From Chromatiaceae bacterium (GTDB taxonomy: Bacteria; Pseudomonadota; Gammaproteobacteria; Chromatiales; Chromatiaceae), in contig JAEHCY010000557.1 of assembly GCA_016880695.1 (NCBI GenBank), positions 1 through 9,156 of the forward strand: a stretch of DNA of 9,156 bases, read 5' to 3'. The notes below the pieces were generated by a model. The model was given only the letters and a program-made list of their open reading frames with translations. It made no database searches and was not told the DNA's origin. The translations under genes and the position numbers were made by a program. Shown here in pieces: positions 1-6,272 of the stretch (the first letter of the stretch is position 1; each line of letters starts with the position of its first letter).

Positions 1-26
1 GAGCCCTAGGGACCCCGCGAAAGTGC

Positions 27-55
27 TTGATCAGGCTCTATTCGTTACCTATCCT
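27..55 (+). promoter_or_regulatory. possible sigma70-type promoter upstream of thrC
   Basis: TTGATC at 27-32 and TATCCT at 50-55 are separated by 17 bases, and each hexamer matches the sigma70 consensus at four of six positions. Transcription would begin near position 62, leaving a leader of roughly 75-80 bases before thrC. In many gammaproteobacteria thrC follows a homoserine dehydrogenase gene, and what lies left of the window is unknown, so thrC may equally be read from an upstream promoter. In a GC-rich genome this AT-richer patch stands out, but the call rests on the hexamers alone. Confidence 0.25.
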
Positions 56-139
56 CAGCGGAGTTGACGCGGCACAACGGGTTCCGCGGCGCGGGGGCGG
101 GCGGCGTTTTTCCACCAGGACTGGGCAGCGATTTCCACG

Positions 140-1528
140 ATGCGATACCTGAGCACGCGCGGGGGGATACCGCCGATCGGTTTTTCCGAGGCGGTGATGA
201 TGGGGCTGGCCACCGACGGGGGGTTGTTGTTACCCGCCACCCTGCCCAACCTCGACCCCCCCACCCTGGCCCGTTGGGCGGGCTTGGGCTACCCGGAGCT
301 GGCGATGGAGGTCATGCGGCCCTTCGTCGGCGAGGACCTCAGCGCGGAGGAGCTCGCGGATCTGGTCCGGCGCTCCTACGCCCGGTTCGATCACCCGGAG
401 GTCACCCCGCTGGTTCGGGTGGGCGACACCCCGATCCTGGAGCTGTTCCACGGGCCCACCGCGGCGTTCAAGGACGTGGCGCTCCAGTTCCTCGGTAACC
501 TGTTTGAGCTGCTGCTCGCGCGCAGCGGCGGCCGGCTCAACATCCTGGGGGCCACTTCGGGCGACACCGGCTCGGCGGCCATCTACGGCGTGCGCGGCAA
601 GGATCGGATCAACATCTTCATCCTCCATCCGCATGGGCGCATCTCCCCGGTGCAGGAACGCCAGATGACCACGGTGCTGGACCCCAACGTGTTCAACGTC
701 GCCGTGCGGGGGACGTTTGATGACGCCCAGCGCATCGTCAAGGTCCTGTTCAGTGATCTCCAGTTCAAGGAGCGCTTCCGCTTGGGGGCGGTCAACTCCA
801 TCAACTGGGCGCGCATCCTGGCCCAGATGGTCTATTACTTCTACGCTTGGGGCCGGCTGAGCCGGGGCGATCCGGCGCGGCCAGTCAGCTTCGCGGTGCC
901 CACTGGCAACTTCGGCGACATCTTCGCCGGCTACCTGGCCAAGCGCATGGGGCTGCCGGTGGAGCGGCTGATCATCGCCACCAACCGCAACGACATCCTC
1001 ACCCGTTTCGTGACCACCGGCCGCTACGCGCTGAGCGAGGTGCATGCCACCCTGAGCCCGGCCATGGACATCCAGGTGTCGAGTAACTTCGAGCGCTACC
1101 TCTACTACCTCCTTGGTGGCGATGCCGAGGCCCTGCGGGGTTTGATGGAGCGGCTGGGCCGGAAGGGCTCGCTCGGGGTGAGCGCCGAGCAGCTCGCCCA
1201 GGTGCAGGCGGTGTTCGACGCGGTGGCCGTGAGCGACGGCGAGACCCTCGCCCAGATCCGCGACACCTACCGCAGCAGCGGCTATGTGCTCGACCCCCAC
1301 ACCGCCGTGGGGGTGTGGGCCGCTCGCCGCTGCCCCGGTGCGGTCTGCCTGGCCACGGCGCACCCGGCCAAGTTCGGCGATGCGGTGCGCGAGGCCATCG
1401 GCCGGGAGCCCGAGATGCCGCCGCCCCTGCAGGGTCTGATGGGCAGGGAAACCCGCTGTGCGCTGCTCGAGGCGCAGGTGCCGGCGGTCCGGTCGTACCT
1501 TGAGCAGACCCTGGGGGTCGGGGCTTGA
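140..1528 (+). CDS. thrC: threonine synthase (PLP-dependent, long fungal/E. coli-type)
   Basis: Converts O-phospho-L-homoserine and water to L-threonine and phosphate, the last step of threonine synthesis, in the cytoplasm. The 462 residues fit the long class of threonine synthases. The N-terminus MRYLSTRGG is typical of the family, which supports the ATG at 140 even though only a weak AGGA (117-120) lies upstream, unusually far away. The pyridoxal-phosphate lysine is K111 in GPTAAFKDVALQ. The glycine-rich phosphate-binding loop GATSGDTGSAA is at about 137-147. Further conserved blocks are NSINWARILAQMVYYFYAW at about 220-240 and PTGNFGDIFAGYLAKRMGLP shortly after. The stop at 1526-1528 is 73 bases before the start chosen for the citramalate-synthase-like gene, consistent with co-transcription. 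The protein appears intact, with no frameshift or missing catalytic residue. Homoserine dehydrogenase and kinase genes are not in the window. Confidence 0.96.
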   Translation: MRYLSTRGGIPPIGFSEAVMMGLATDGGLLLPATLPNLDPPTLARWAGLGYPELAMEVMRPFVGEDLSAEELADLVRRSYARFDHPEVTPLVRVGDTPILELFHGPTAAFKDVALQFLGNLFELLLARSGGRLNILGATSGDTGSAAIYGVRGKDRINIFILHPHGRISPVQERQMTTVLDPNVFNVAVRGTFDDAQRIVKVLFSDLQFKERFRLGAVNSINWARILAQMVYYFYAWGRLSRGDPARPVSFAVPTGNFGDIFAGYLAKRMGLPVERLIIATNRNDILTRFVTTGRYALSEVHATLSPAMDIQVSSNFERYLYYLLGGDAEALRGLMERLGRKGSLGVSAEQLAQVQAVFDAVAVSDGETLAQIRDTYRSSGYVLDPHTAVGVWAARRCPGAVCLATAHPAKFGDAVREAIGREPEMPPPLQGLMGRETRCALLEAQVPAVRSYLEQTLGVGA

Positions 1529-1601
1529 CCACTCGGGGTCGGCCGGCCGCTACGCCCCGCACTCATCCTTGGATGTGAATGCAGTGAATCTAGCTTCTGG
1601 C

Positions 1602-3155
1602 ATGCGCTTCGACCCGCCGCAACCTGGCCGTTATGTGAAGGTCCTCGACACCACCCTGCGCGATGGGGAACAGACCCAGGGTGTGTCCTTCTCTCCCGAG
1701 GAGAAGACCAACATCGCCAAGGCCCTGTTGGAGCTGTTGCGGGTGGACCGGGTCGAGGTAGGGTCGGCGCGGGTCTCGGAAGGCGAGCGTCTGGCGGTGT
1801 CCAGCATCATCGCCTGGGCGCGGCAGCACCGCCTCGCCGATCGGGTGGAGGTGCTGGGGTTCGTCGACTTCAACCGCAGCGTCGACTGGATTCGGGCGGC
1901 CGGTGGGCAGGTGATCAACCTCCTGGCCAAGGGCAGCGAGAAGCACTGCTTCCAGCAGCTCCAGAAGACCCTCGCCGAGCACATGGCCGATATTCGCCGC
2001 ACCCTCGACTATGCCCGGGAGCAGGGGTTGCGGGCCAACGTCTACCTGGAGGACTGGTCCAACGGCTATCGCGAGAGCCCCGGCTATGTGTTCGGTCTGG
2101 TGGAGGGGCTGGCCGATTGCGGGGTCGACCACTTCATGCTGCCCGATACCCTGGGGGTCTTCACCCCGGATCGGGCCTACGCCAGCCTGCGCGACATGAT
2201 CCAGCGTTTCCCGGATTGTCGCTTCGACTTTCACCCCCACAACGACTACGGCCTCGGCACGGCGAACGTGCTCGCGGCGGTGCAGGCGGGGGTGACCTCG
2301 GTTCACTGCACCATCAACTGCCTGGGGGAGCGGGCCGGCAACGCCTCGCTGGCGGAGGTGGTGGTCAATCTGCGGGATCAACTCGGGATGAAGGTGGGCG
2401 TGGACGAGTCCCACCTGTTCCGGGTCAGCCAGATGGTGGAGTACTTCTCGGGCAAGCAGGTGGGCGACAACGCGCCCATCATCGGTGCCGATGTCTTCAC
2501 CCAGACCGCCGGAATCCATGCCGACGGGGACAAGAAGGGGGCGCTCTACCAGACCCGGCTCTCGCCCGAGCGCTTTGGCCGCCGCCGCCACTACGCGCTC
2601 GGCAAGTTGGCCGGCAAGGCGTCGCTGGTGAAAAACCTCGAGGCCCTCGACATCGATCTCTCGCCGGAGAACCAGGAACGGGTGCTCCGGCGCATCGTCG
2701 AACTGGGGGATTCGAAAAAGGTCATCACCACCGAGGACCTGCCCTTCATCATCGCCGAGGTGCTTGAGAGCAAGGACTACGAGCACATCGCGCTGCTCGA
2801 CTGCACCATCACCAGCAGCCTGGAGGTGCCCTCCACGGCGAGCATTCGGGTCCGCATCCAGGGCGAGACCTTGCTCTCCACCGGCAGCGGCAATGGGGGC
2901 TTCGACGCCTTCACCAGCGCGCTGCACAAGCTGTTGCGCAAGAAGGGCGTGCAGGTCCCGAGTCTGGCGGACTACGAGATCCGCATCCCCCGCGGCGGTC
3001 GCGCCGATGCCCTCACCGAGTGCGTGATCACCTGGGAGGACGAGGAGGGCAGCTTCAAGACCCGCGGGGTGCACTCCAACCAGGTGTTCGCCGGCATCAA
3101 CGCCACCCTGCGCATGGTCAACATGCGCTTGCACAAACTCTTTGGGAGCGGTTGA
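1602..3155 (+). CDS. cimA: (R)-citramalate synthase-like enzyme of the LeuA/homocitrate synthase family
   Basis: A 517-residue DRE-TIM metallolyase with a C-terminal LeuA-type regulatory domain. Members condense acetyl-CoA with a 2-oxo acid. The barrel spans about 12-290. R20-D21 lie in LDTTLRDGEQ, the metal ligands H211 and H213 in FHPHNDYG, and the catalytic H306 and D308 in FTQTAGIHADGDKKG. A linker follows, then the regulatory domain at about 395-517, including TGSGNGGFDAF. By recall, the sequence tracks Leptospira citramalate synthase almost block for block (GVSFS, NVYLEDWSNG, ERFGR, ALGKLAGKAS). The three residues that give that enzyme its pyruvate pocket (Leu81, Leu104, Tyr144) correspond to L85, L108 and Y148, with E150 matching Glu146. 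I therefore favour pyruvate over 2-oxoisovalerate as substrate, giving citramalate for isoleucine synthesis. Automatic annotation may say 2-isopropylmalate synthase. The frame is open from 1458, inside thrC. I chose ATG 1602; GTG 1584, with GGA upstream, is an alternative that adds six residues. Confidence 0.8.
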   Translation: MRFDPPQPGRYVKVLDTTLRDGEQTQGVSFSPEEKTNIAKALLELLRVDRVEVGSARVSEGERLAVSSIIAWARQHRLADRVEVLGFVDFNRSVDWIRAAGGQVINLLAKGSEKHCFQQLQKTLAEHMADIRRTLDYAREQGLRANVYLEDWSNGYRESPGYVFGLVEGLADCGVDHFMLPDTLGVFTPDRAYASLRDMIQRFPDCRFDFHPHNDYGLGTANVLAAVQAGVTSVHCTINCLGERAGNASLAEVVVNLRDQLGMKVGVDESHLFRVSQMVEYFSGKQVGDNAPIIGADVFTQTAGIHADGDKKGALYQTRLSPERFGRRRHYALGKLAGKASLVKNLEALDIDLSPENQERVLRRIVELGDSKKVITTEDLPFIIAEVLESKDYEHIALLDCTITSSLEVPSTASIRVRIQGETLLSTGSGNGGFDAFTSALHKLLRKKGVQVPSLADYEIRIPRGGRADALTECVITWEDEEGSFKTRGVHSNQVFAGINATLRMVNMRLHKLFGSG

Positions 3156-3204
3156 TCGGCGTCTTGGGTGCACGGATGTCCCCCCTGCAGCCTAACCACA
3201 ACGC

Positions 3205-3276
3205 AAACCGGGGTTTACCCGCCCGCTGATCGGGCGGAAAATACCCTGGATCACCGATCCGCCGCGGGGCGGGCGG
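3205..3276 (+). promoter_or_regulatory. cluster of stem-loops in the leader before the DUF6394/channel genes
   Basis: The 151-base gap after the citramalate-synthase stop holds several perfect inverted repeats. They are AAACC/GGTTT at 3205-3216, a 7-bp stem CCGCCCG-CTGAT-CGGGCGG at 3219-3237, and GGATC-ACC-GATCC at 3248-3260. The right arm CGGGCGG recurs exactly at 3270-3276, so the left arm at 3219-3225 could pair with either copy. The 7-bp hairpin is followed by AAAATA rather than a T-run on the + strand, so it is not a standard intrinsic terminator. It may be a transcript-end or leader structure, or simply a product of high GC content. I see no convincing promoter hexamers here. Confidence 0.35.
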
Positions 3277-3306
3277 AGTCCCCTGATCTTCGGAGAACAA
3301 CCATCA

Positions 3307-3690
3307 ATGAATCCGGAAAAGGTCGTCTTCGGCTTCTTCATCGTGCTGGCCTTGACGCTGAATTTCGGCTTTTTCGTCGGAGAGCTCGACAACCCCGAGC
3401 ACCACAACGAGTGGGAGCTCTTCGCCGTGGTGATCGTGAATCTCATCGCCACGGTGCTCAAGTTTGGCGACCGTACGCAGATGGGCGCGGTGCTCCTGGC
3501 CACCAGCCTGGTGGCCATGCTGCAACTGGTGGCCGCGGTTATCGTCTGGGCGGTCGCGGTGCACGCCATCGGGGTTGGGCTTACCCCATCCATCACCGCC
3601 AGCATCGTATCCCTCGCCGGCGGGGCGATGATCGCCAATGTAGTCTCGGTGGTGCTCCTGGTCATCGAAACCGTGATGTTGCGGCGCTGA
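3307..3690 (+). CDS. DUF6394 family four-helix membrane protein
   Basis: A 127-residue integral membrane protein. Hydrophobic segments lie at about 5-25, 37-53, 58-86 and 95-124, which suggests four transmembrane helices (the third is long). A short acidic and His-rich loop, ELDNPEHHNEWE, joins the first two, and a charged turn, KFGDRTQ, follows the second. I recognise it as DUF6394-like from its overall pattern and its position before an RCK channel gene; no catalytic motif is visible. GGAG at 3292-3295, 11 bases before the ATG, is a plausible ribosome binding site. The next gene starts only 22 bases after the stop, so the two are probably co-transcribed. An accessory role for the channel is an inference from that linkage. 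Membrane location is near certain, the family name less so. Confidence 0.8.
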   Translation: MNPEKVVFGFFIVLALTLNFGFFVGELDNPEHHNEWELFAVVIVNLIATVLKFGDRTQMGAVLLATSLVAMLQLVAAVIVWAVAVHAIGVGLTPSITASIVSLAGGAMIANVVSVVLLVIETVMLRR

Positions 3691-3712
3691 GCTGCTCGGG
3701 TCCCCGCGCCCG

Positions 3713-5455
3713 ATGATCGATAACGTCATCTTTCTCATTCTCCGGCGCATGCGGGCGCCGCTGATCGTGCTCATCCTCAGCTATGCCATCGCCATCGCCG
3801 GCCTAGTTCTGATTCCGGGGCAGGACGCGGACGGCAAGCTCTGGCACATGGGTTTTTTCCACGCCTTCTACGTCTTGAGCTACACCGCGACCACCATCGG
3901 TTTCGGTGAGATTCCCTACGCCTTCACCGATGCCCAGCGGCTGTGGATGATCCTGAGCATCTACCTCACCGTGATCGCCTGGGTCTACTCCATCGGCACC
4001 CTGATTGCTCTGCTGCAGGAGCGCGCCTTCCGGCAGGCGGTCCAGGAGCTGCGATTCGCCCGCCGGGTGCGCGCCGCGCGCGATCCCTTCTACCTGGTGT
4101 GCGGCTACGGCGAGACCGGTGGGGCCCTGATTCGCGCCCTCACCGAGCGCAACCAGCACGCGGTGGCCATCGACGTCGAGGAGCAGCGGATCAACCTGTT
4201 GCAAATTGAGAATCTGCGCCAGTATGTGCCCGCCCTGTGTGCCGATGCGCGCCGCCCCCTGCACCTGCTCGAAGCCGGCCTGCGGCACCCGCTCTGCTCG
4301 GGGGTGGTGGCCCTGACCAACGTCAACGAGGCCAACCTCAAGATCGCCATCACCGCCAAGCTGTTGCATCCCGACATCCGGGTGATCTGCCGGGCGGATT
4401 CCCGCGACGTGGAGGCCAACATGGCCTCGTTTGGCACCGACTACATCTACGACCCCTTCGACATCTTCGCCCTCTATCTGGCCACCGCCTTGCGCTCCCC
4501 CTGTCTCACCCTGTTGCACGACTGGCTGACCGGCGTCGAGGGCGAGGCCCTCAAGGAGCCACTCTATCCGCCGTTGCGGGGGCGCTGGATCCTCTGCGGC
4601 TACGGGCGCTTCGGTAAGGCACTCTACCGCCACTTCAAGGAGCTGGGGATCGATGTGGTGGTGGTGGAGGGTCAGCCGGAGAAAAACGGGGTTCCCCCGG
4701 AGGGGTACGTGGCGGGGCGGGGTACCGAGGCGGTGACCCTCGAGGAGGCGGACATCCACCAGGCCGTGGGTCTCGTGGCCGGCACCGACGACGATGCCCA
4801 GAATCTCTCCATTCTCATGACCGCGCTCGAGCTCAACGAGGACCTGTTCGTGGTCGCGCGGGAGAATCACCTGGATAACGACGAGTTGTTCCAGGCGATC
4901 GATGCCAAGAAGATCGTGATGCACCCGAGCTCCATCGTCGCCCATCGGATCCGCGTGCTGCTGGCCACACCGCTTCTGTCGCAGTTCGAGCAGCTCGCCC
5001 GCTTTCAGGACGATGGCTGGGCCTGCGAGCTTATCAGCCGCATCAGCGGGCTGGTGCAGGAGCAGGTTCCGGAGGTGTGGGAGATCGAGATCGACCGCCA
5101 ACAGGCCCACGCGGTGTGCGAGCTTGCCGTGGCGGGCTCCGCCCCAACCCTGGGCGAGATCCTGCGCGACCCGCGCGAGCGTGGGCGGCGGCTGTCCTGC
5201 ATCCCCCTGCTGCTGGTGCGAGGAAACCGCCGAGAGGTGCTGCCAGCGGGCGACATCCGCCTGCGGGAGCGCGACCAGTTGCTGTTTTGTGGCCAGGAGT
5301 CGGCCCGTGTCCGCATGGAATGGACGCTACAGAATCTGCATGCCCTGAACTACGTGCTCACCGGCTCGAGCCCCCCGCAGGGGGCCGTGTGGCGCTGGAT
5401 CGCCCCCGCCCTGGAGCGGTGGCAGCGGCGCCGCAAGCAGGCCCAGGGGGGCTGA
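3713..5455 (+). CDS. two-TM potassium-channel-like protein with two TrkA-N/RCK NAD-binding domains
   Basis: A 580-residue inner-membrane ion channel subunit. TM1 is at about 16-34, the pore helix at 48-60, the filter T61-I62-G63-F64-G65 (in TATTIGFGE) and TM2 at about 77-101. Two cytoplasmic Rossmann domains follow. The first begins at about 126 with CGYGETGG and the second at about 292 with CGYGRFGKAL. Both are GxGxxG dinucleotide-binding motifs, typical of RCK/TrkA-N domains that gate K+ channels in response to NAD(H), nucleotides or cations. Residues of about 455-530 resemble a TrkA-C domain (LxEILRDPRERGRRL then PAGDIRLRERDQLLFCG). The C-terminus is a basic tail (RWQRRRKQ). The filter differs from the canonical TVGYG, but TIGFG is a known type of variant, so K+ conduction is likely but not certain. 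ATG 3713 has only a poor Shine-Dalgarno sequence, so translation may depend partly on the upstream DUF6394 gene. It differs from TrkA, which lacks pore helices. Confidence 0.9.
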   Translation: MIDNVIFLILRRMRAPLIVLILSYAIAIAGLVLIPGQDADGKLWHMGFFHAFYVLSYTATTIGFGEIPYAFTDAQRLWMILSIYLTVIAWVYSIGTLIALLQERAFRQAVQELRFARRVRAARDPFYLVCGYGETGGALIRALTERNQHAVAIDVEEQRINLLQIENLRQYVPALCADARRPLHLLEAGLRHPLCSGVVALTNVNEANLKIAITAKLLHPDIRVICRADSRDVEANMASFGTDYIYDPFDIFALYLATALRSPCLTLLHDWLTGVEGEALKEPLYPPLRGRWILCGYGRFGKALYRHFKELGIDVVVVEGQPEKNGVPPEGYVAGRGTEAVTLEEADIHQAVGLVAGTDDDAQNLSILMTALELNEDLFVVARENHLDNDELFQAIDAKKIVMHPSSIVAHRIRVLLATPLLSQFEQLARFQDDGWACELISRISGLVQEQVPEVWEIEIDRQQAHAVCELAVAGSAPTLGEILRDPRERGRRLSCIPLLLVRGNRREVLPAGDIRLRERDQLLFCGQESARVRMEWTLQNLHALNYVLTGSSPPQGAVWRWIAPALERWQRRRKQAQGG

Positions 5456-5460
5456 TGGGC

Positions 5461-5489
5461 TTGGGCATCGCTGCCAGACCTGCCATACT
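5461..5489 (+). promoter_or_regulatory. weak promoter candidate upstream of the hemerythrin-like gene
   Basis: TTGGGC at 5461-5466 and CATACT at 5484-5489 are spaced by 17 bases, matching the sigma70 consensus at three and four of six positions. This lies just after the channel stop codon in a 113-base gap. TAGATT at 5497-5502 is a competing -10-like hexamer. Either would let the hemerythrin gene be transcribed on its own. The evidence is the spacing and hexamers only. Confidence 0.2.
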
Positions 5490-5558
5490 GGCCGCCTAGA
5501 TTGTCCCATAACCAGATCCACTCCGGGGGCGCTCCCGCACCCCCGCCACCAAACTCCC

Positions 5559-5565
5559 AGGAGGT
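5559..5565 (+). promoter_or_regulatory. strong Shine-Dalgarno sequence of the hemerythrin-like gene
   Basis: AGGAGGT ends three bases before the ATG at 5569 and matches the 16S anti-Shine-Dalgarno sequence over seven bases. It is the strongest ribosome binding site in the window and fixes the start of the downstream gene. It contrasts with the poor sites of thrC, the channel gene and hemH. Confidence 0.8.
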
Positions 5566-5568
5566 ACC

Positions 5569-6120
5569 ATGCTCAGCCTGCTCGAAAGGCTCAACCAAGA
5601 CCACAAGCACTTGGCCCATCTGCTGGATCTGCTCGATCGCGAGCTCGATCAGTTCCACGCCGGGCGCGAACCCGAGTTCGATCTCGTGTGCGAGATGCTC
5701 GAATACATCGAGTCCTATGCCGACAAGGTGCACCACCCGACCGAGGAGCTCGTTTTCGATGCGATCGAAGAGCGCACCAGTGCCAAGGCGTCGGTGCTCG
5801 AGGCCCTGCGTAACCAGCACGAGAGCCTCAAGATCCTGAACCTTAAGCTCCGCCAAGCCCTCGACGGTATCGTCCACGAGGCGGTGCTAAGCCGCGATCA
5901 GGTGGAGCTGCGCGGTCGCGAGCTCGTCAAGCTGGAGCGGCAGCACCTGGATCTGGAGGAGGGTGAGATCTTCCCCCTGGCTAGGAAGGTGCTCACCCCG
6001 CAGGACTGGGAGACGATCGAGAAGATCGCCCCCAAATCCGACGATCCGGTGTTTGGCAAGCGGGACCGGGACCGCTTCCGCGCCCTCTACCAGCACCTGG
6101 TGCACTCGCTGGAGTCCTGA
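5569..6120 (+). CDS. hemerythrin/HHE cation-binding domain protein
   Basis: A 183-residue soluble, all-helical protein without a signal peptide, so cytoplasmic. The hemerythrin-like iron ligand pattern is visible: H12/H14 in QDHKHLAHLL, H55-H56 with E60 in HHPTEE, H84 in NQHESLK, and H126 with E130/E131 in RQHLDLEEGEIFP. Such domains bind a di-iron centre and serve in O2 or NO sensing, iron handling or oxidative-stress protection; which applies cannot be told here. Most of the protein is the single domain at about 1-145. It is followed by a charged C-terminal helix region with no separate regulator or signalling domain. The start is fixed by a near-perfect AGGAGGT. Two in-frame stops (TGA then TAG) end the gene. 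It is separated by 113 bases from the channel gene and by 149 bases from the next gene, so it may be its own transcription unit. Confidence 0.9.
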   Translation: MLSLLERLNQDHKHLAHLLDLLDRELDQFHAGREPEFDLVCEMLEYIESYADKVHHPTEELVFDAIEERTSAKASVLEALRNQHESLKILNLKLRQALDGIVHEAVLSRDQVELRGRELVKLERQHLDLEEGEIFPLARKVLTPQDWETIEKIAPKSDDPVFGKRDRDRFRALYQHLVHSLES

Positions 6121-6260
6121 TAGCCGGTGCGAGGTCGGCGCGAGCGGACCCGATGCAGGAGACCCCTGAGCCCAGTGGCTTAACAGGCGAGGGGCGAACG
6201 AGCGCCAGACACCCTGGTCGGTTCGTTTAAGCGACTGATTTACAAACCCTGAGCTGTTGC

Positions 6261-6272
6261 GGAGGTCCTTTG
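6261..6272 (+). promoter_or_regulatory. ribosome binding site and TTG start of the uncharacterised 303-residue gene
   Basis: GGAGG at 6261-6265 lies four bases before TTG at 6270-6272. The frame is closed upstream by TAA at 6228-6230, so the start must lie after that. No ATG or GTG in this frame lies between that stop and the TTG. The next in-frame GTG codons are near codons 19-22, which would remove the conserved-looking N-terminus. TTG is therefore the best-supported start. Confidence 0.7.

Noticed and set aside
2..67. Short frame ending in TGA at 65-67 that might be the tail of an upstream gene
   Set aside because: The 21 visible residues match no family I know, including homoserine dehydrogenase, and there is too little sequence to support a partial gene.
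230..1363. Long open frame on the - strand opposite thrC (377 codons)
   Set aside because: It mirrors the GC-rich codon pattern of thrC and gives a low-complexity, His/Gly-rich protein with no family features; thrC on the + strand is unmistakable.
1458..1601. N-terminal extension of the citramalate-synthase-like protein to the ATG inside thrC
   Set aside because: The extra 48 residues are Arg/Ser-rich, overlap the thrC coding region out of frame, and precede a normal family N-terminus; they are frame read-through, not protein.
1590..3173. Long open frame on the - strand opposite the citramalate-synthase-like gene (527 codons)
   Set aside because: It covers almost exactly the same span as the real gene, an effect of GC-rich third positions, and shows no recognisable domain.
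3803..5110. Long open frame on the - strand opposite the channel gene (435 codons)
   Set aside because: A shadow of the channel coding frame; the product is rich in His, Gly and Gln without domain motifs.
6121..6269. The 149-base gap before the TTG-start gene as a small RNA or attachment site
   Set aside because: No clear promoter, terminator, tRNA fold or flanking repeat was found, and no integrase gene is nearby.
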